Source: Sphingomonadales bacterium 12-68-11 (GTDB lineage Bacteria > Pseudomonadota > Alphaproteobacteria > Sphingomonadales > Sphingomonadaceae). Taken from it: a stretch of 35,884 nucleotides of DNA. Position numbers and translations under genes: made by a program. Positions 32,528 through 35,884 of the stretch are shown one piece after another. The stretch lies in contig NCCV01000009.1 of assembly GCA_002279825.1 (NCBI GenBank), forward strand, positions 1-35,884, written 5' to 3'. The notes beneath the pieces are model-generated. The model was not told the DNA's origin, did no database searches, and saw only the letters and a program-made list of their open reading frames with translations. Every line of letters starts with the position of its first letter. The first letter of the stretch is position 1.

Positions 32528-32620
32528 TTGCCGGGCGCGCCAGTGCCACAGCGGGCGCCTGCGGGTCAATGGCGCCGGTCAATGCCGGTTGCGGGCGCGG
32601 TGCAGCGGGCCTATCGTCGC

Positions 32621-34638
<2,018 letters not shown>

Positions 34639-34654
34639 CCGGAACGCGTTCCGG
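34639..34654 (+). terminator. Perfect palindrome just after thiC
   Basis: CCGGAACGCGTTCCGG begins at the first base after the thiC stop and is exactly self-complementary, so it can form a hairpin with a small loop. No T-run follows, so it is at best a weak or Rho-assisted terminator. Confidence 0.3.
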
Positions 34655-34705
34655 GGCGAACCGCAGTCCCCGATCGATCCAGGATGACGGAGAAAGGACC
34701 AGGCC

Positions 34706-34948
34706 ATGCCCACCGCTCTCCGCTCCGGGCCGTATCGCTGCTACTTCTTCAGCCACGAACCGAACGAGCCGCCGCACGTCCACATCGACCGCGACCAGGC
34801 GACCGCCAAAGTCTGGCTCGGCAGCCTCGAACTGGCGCGAAGCCGCGGCTTTCGCCCGAAGGAGATCAATGCCATATTGGAACTCGTCGCGGCAAACCGC
34901 GACGATCTGCTAAAGGCCTGGCATGACTATTTCGGCGAGAGTGACTGA
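34706..34948 (+). CDS. DUF4160 domain-containing protein
   Basis: This 80-residue protein covers the whole DUF4160 domain: TALRSGPYRCYFFSHEPNEP, PHVHIDRDQATAKVWLGSLE, LARSRGFRPKEINAILELVA. It has the conserved PPHVHI motif and the C-terminal AWHDYFGE. The domain is usually found next to DUF2442 genes, as here. Some authors treat such pairs as toxin-antitoxin-like, but this is not established. A GGAGAAAGGA site precedes ATG 34706. It overlaps the DUF2442 gene by 26 bases. Confidence 0.93.
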   Translation: MPTALRSGPYRCYFFSHEPNEPPHVHIDRDQATAKVWLGSLELARSRGFRPKEINAILELVAANRDDLLKAWHDYFGESD

Positions 34949-35183
34949 CGAGCGGGTGAGCGATGTGCGCTGCACGGCGGACACCCTGACCGTCGATCTG
35001 ATGGACGGCCGCACCATTTCGGCCCCGCTCGCGTGGTATCCGCGCCTGGCGCACGGCACTCCGGAGCAGCGGGGCAACTGGCAGGTCAGCGCGGGCGGTT
35101 ACGGCGTGCACTGGCCCGATCTCGACGAGGACCTCAGCACCGAAGGCCTCCTGCGCGGCGCGCCCGCCCCGAAGGCGGCGTGA
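34923..35183 (+). CDS. DUF2442 domain-containing protein
   Basis: An 86-residue DUF2442 protein: RVSDVRCTADTLTVDLMDGR, TISAPLAWYPRL, then WQVSAGGYGVHWPDLDEDLS with the typical G-I/V-HWPDLDEDLS end of the family. It starts inside the 3' end of the DUF4160 gene (26-base overlap in another frame), a coupling typical of two-gene modules. The role is unknown. The DUF2442 fold has been compared to nucleic acid-binding or antitoxin-like proteins only by prediction. Confidence 0.93.
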   Translation: MTISARVTDERVSDVRCTADTLTVDLMDGRTISAPLAWYPRLAHGTPEQRGNWQVSAGGYGVHWPDLDEDLSTEGLLRGAPAPKAA

Positions 35184-35204
35184 GTTGCCGGTGAGCACGA
35201 CCTG

Positions 35205-35357
35205 ATGGCCGATCTCTACGCCAAGGCCCTCGAATCCGAGCGCAAGCAACTCTGGGCCACTTGCCGGCTCAAGGGCCTCGCCAAGACCACGCCCGAGCGG
35301 CTGCGCATCGGCGAGCTCGACCGCCTGATCGCCGAGCACAAGGCCAAGAAGGCGTGA
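35205..35357 (+). CDS. Small hypothetical protein (50 residues)
   Basis: ATG at 35205 opens a 50-codon frame ending TGA at 35355-35357. The product is charged and helical (LYAKALESERKQLWATCRLKG, here the central part, then ERLRIGELDRLIAEHKAKKA), with no membrane segment. It lies 21 bases after the DUF2442 stop and shares GTGA with the start of the DUF4287 gene. Codon use is like its neighbours. No family was recognised. Confidence 0.6.
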   Translation: MADLYAKALESERKQLWATCRLKGLAKTTPERLRIGELDRLIAEHKAKKA

Positions 35358-35578
35358 GCGGTTCCCCGGCCAGCGGCCCGGTCAAAGGCCCCGCCTCCTA
35401 CTTCCCCTCGATCGAGAAAACCTACGGCCGCCCGATCGCCGAGTGGAAGGCCCTGCTGCGCGCCCGCCCGCCGGGCAAGCACATGGAACTCGTGTCCTGG
35501 CTGAAGGACGAACACGGCATGGGCCACGGCCACGCCAACGCGCTCGTCGCGCACACGCTGGCCGAGGACAAGGGCTAA
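35354..35578 (+). CDS. DUF4287 domain-containing protein
   Basis: This 74-residue protein matches DUF4287: ASYFPSIEKTYGRPIAEWKA and then KHMELVSWLKDEHGMGHGHA, ending ANALVAHTLAED. The conserved Trp and His residues suggest a small DNA- or ligand-binding helical fold, but the function is unknown. The start is GTG at 35354, overlapping the previous stop by four bases. ATG codons lie only further in, beyond the conserved start of the domain, so GTG is preferred. Confidence 0.88.
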   Translation: MSGSPASGPVKGPASYFPSIEKTYGRPIAEWKALLRARPPGKHMELVSWLKDEHGMGHGHANALVAHTLAEDKG

Positions 35579-35746
35579 CCCCGCCCCTCCAGCAACCGCT
35601 TCCAAAACGGACGCACCGCTTACCACACCGGCCGGCCCGCAGCGGTCGTGCTGGCCATAGAGGTCTGGTGACTGCCGCAACGCGGCATGCGAATTGCTGC
35701 GCTGTGCATAGCTTCGCCCCCGTGCGGGCGCTATATCGGGGGCACT

Positions 35747-35798
35747 GGGCGGACAGACCGCCCCGTCACTGTCACGCCGCCCGCATGGATGGGCGGCG
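35747..35798 (+). promoter_or_regulatory. Tandem GC-rich hairpins in the leader of the last gene
   Basis: GGGCGG-ACAGA-CCGCCC (35747-35763) and CGCCGCCC-GCATGGAT-GGGCGGCG (35775-35798) lie directly before a CAGGAGAG ribosome-binding site and the start at 35817. The 238-base gap from the previous gene also contains the hairpin TGCCGC-AAC-GCGGCA at 35673-35687 and no gene. This could be a structured 5' UTR. No known riboswitch is recognised. Confidence 0.35.
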
Positions 35799-35816
35799 GG
35801 CAAGCAGGAGAGACCG

Positions 35817-35884
35817 ATGCCCACTATGCTTACACCCCGCTTCCTGGGGCGTGCCGCCGTCGCCGGCGTTCTCGCCCTCACCGC
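35817..35884 (+). CDS. Start of an exported protein (partial, runs off the window)
   Basis: ATG at 35817 follows CAGGAGAG. The 22 visible codons encode MPTMLTPRFLGRAAVAG followed by VLALTA, a basic then hydrophobic stretch that reads as a Sec signal peptide. The rest of the gene is outside the window, so the product cannot be named. Confidence 0.55.
   Translation, partial: MPTMLTPRFLGRAAVAGVLALT

Overview
The window is GC-rich, tightly packed alphaproteobacterial chromosome, most likely from the order Sphingomonadales (Sphingomonadaceae or Erythrobacteraceae). Support for this comes from the ybgC-tolQ-tolR-tolA order, an alpha-type SspB, a DesB-like gallate dioxygenase of the kind known from lignin-degrading sphingomonads, lipoproteins with a polyglycine run after the lipobox cysteine, and dispersed palindromic repeats built on CGTCATTGCGAG...GCAATCCAG. 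No phage, plasmid backbone, CRISPR array or complete insertion sequence was seen, and no gap between genes exceeds about 300 bases.

Region 1 (1-8.4 kb, mostly minus strand). A Tol-Pal cluster (ybgC, tolQ, tolR and the N-terminal half of a tolA-like gene) runs off the left edge. The tolA-like frame loses coding character where an unrelated plus-strand partial gene ends (about 254), so it looks cut by a rearrangement or misjoin. Upstream on the same strand lies a histidine run: hisB, hisH, [SDR oxidoreductase, GH130 glycosidase/phosphorylase], hisA, a 69-residue membrane protein, hisF, hisE and a HIT-family protein. The SDR-GH130 pair sits inside this run and is flanked by two copies of the dispersed repeat.

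Region 2 (8.4-21 kb). This holds sspB, a small hypothetical gene, gmk, a large subtilisin-type lipoprotein autotransporter, dapD with a 58-residue membrane protein after it, a renal-dipeptidase-like M19 enzyme overlapping a DUF72 gene, a translationally coupled four-gene run (DUF427, cupin-like DUF985, pyridoxamine-phosphate-oxidase fold, DoxX-like), gallate dioxygenase, a SWIB-domain protein with a clear terminator, and an S41 lipoprotein protease.

Region 3 (21-32.4 kb). This holds a CBS-pair protein, a DODA-type extradiol dioxygenase overlapping a COG3650-type lipoprotein, a secreted metallopeptidase-like gene broken by one in-frame amber codon, an alpha/beta hydrolase, a CorA-family transporter, DNA polymerase IV, a Nudix hydrolase overlapping pgl, dps, two poorly characterised envelope genes, a PagL-type lipid A deacylase, and a DUF2975 membrane protein with its YozG-like regulator. 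The divergent intergenic region between the last two carries a dyad that could be an operator.

Region 4 (32.4-35.9 kb). This holds tRNA-Gly(CCC), a TPP riboswitch with a visible sequestor/anti-sequestor arrangement controlling thiC, a cluster of small genes (DUF4160, DUF2442, a 50-residue protein, DUF4287), and the start of an exported protein running off the right edge.
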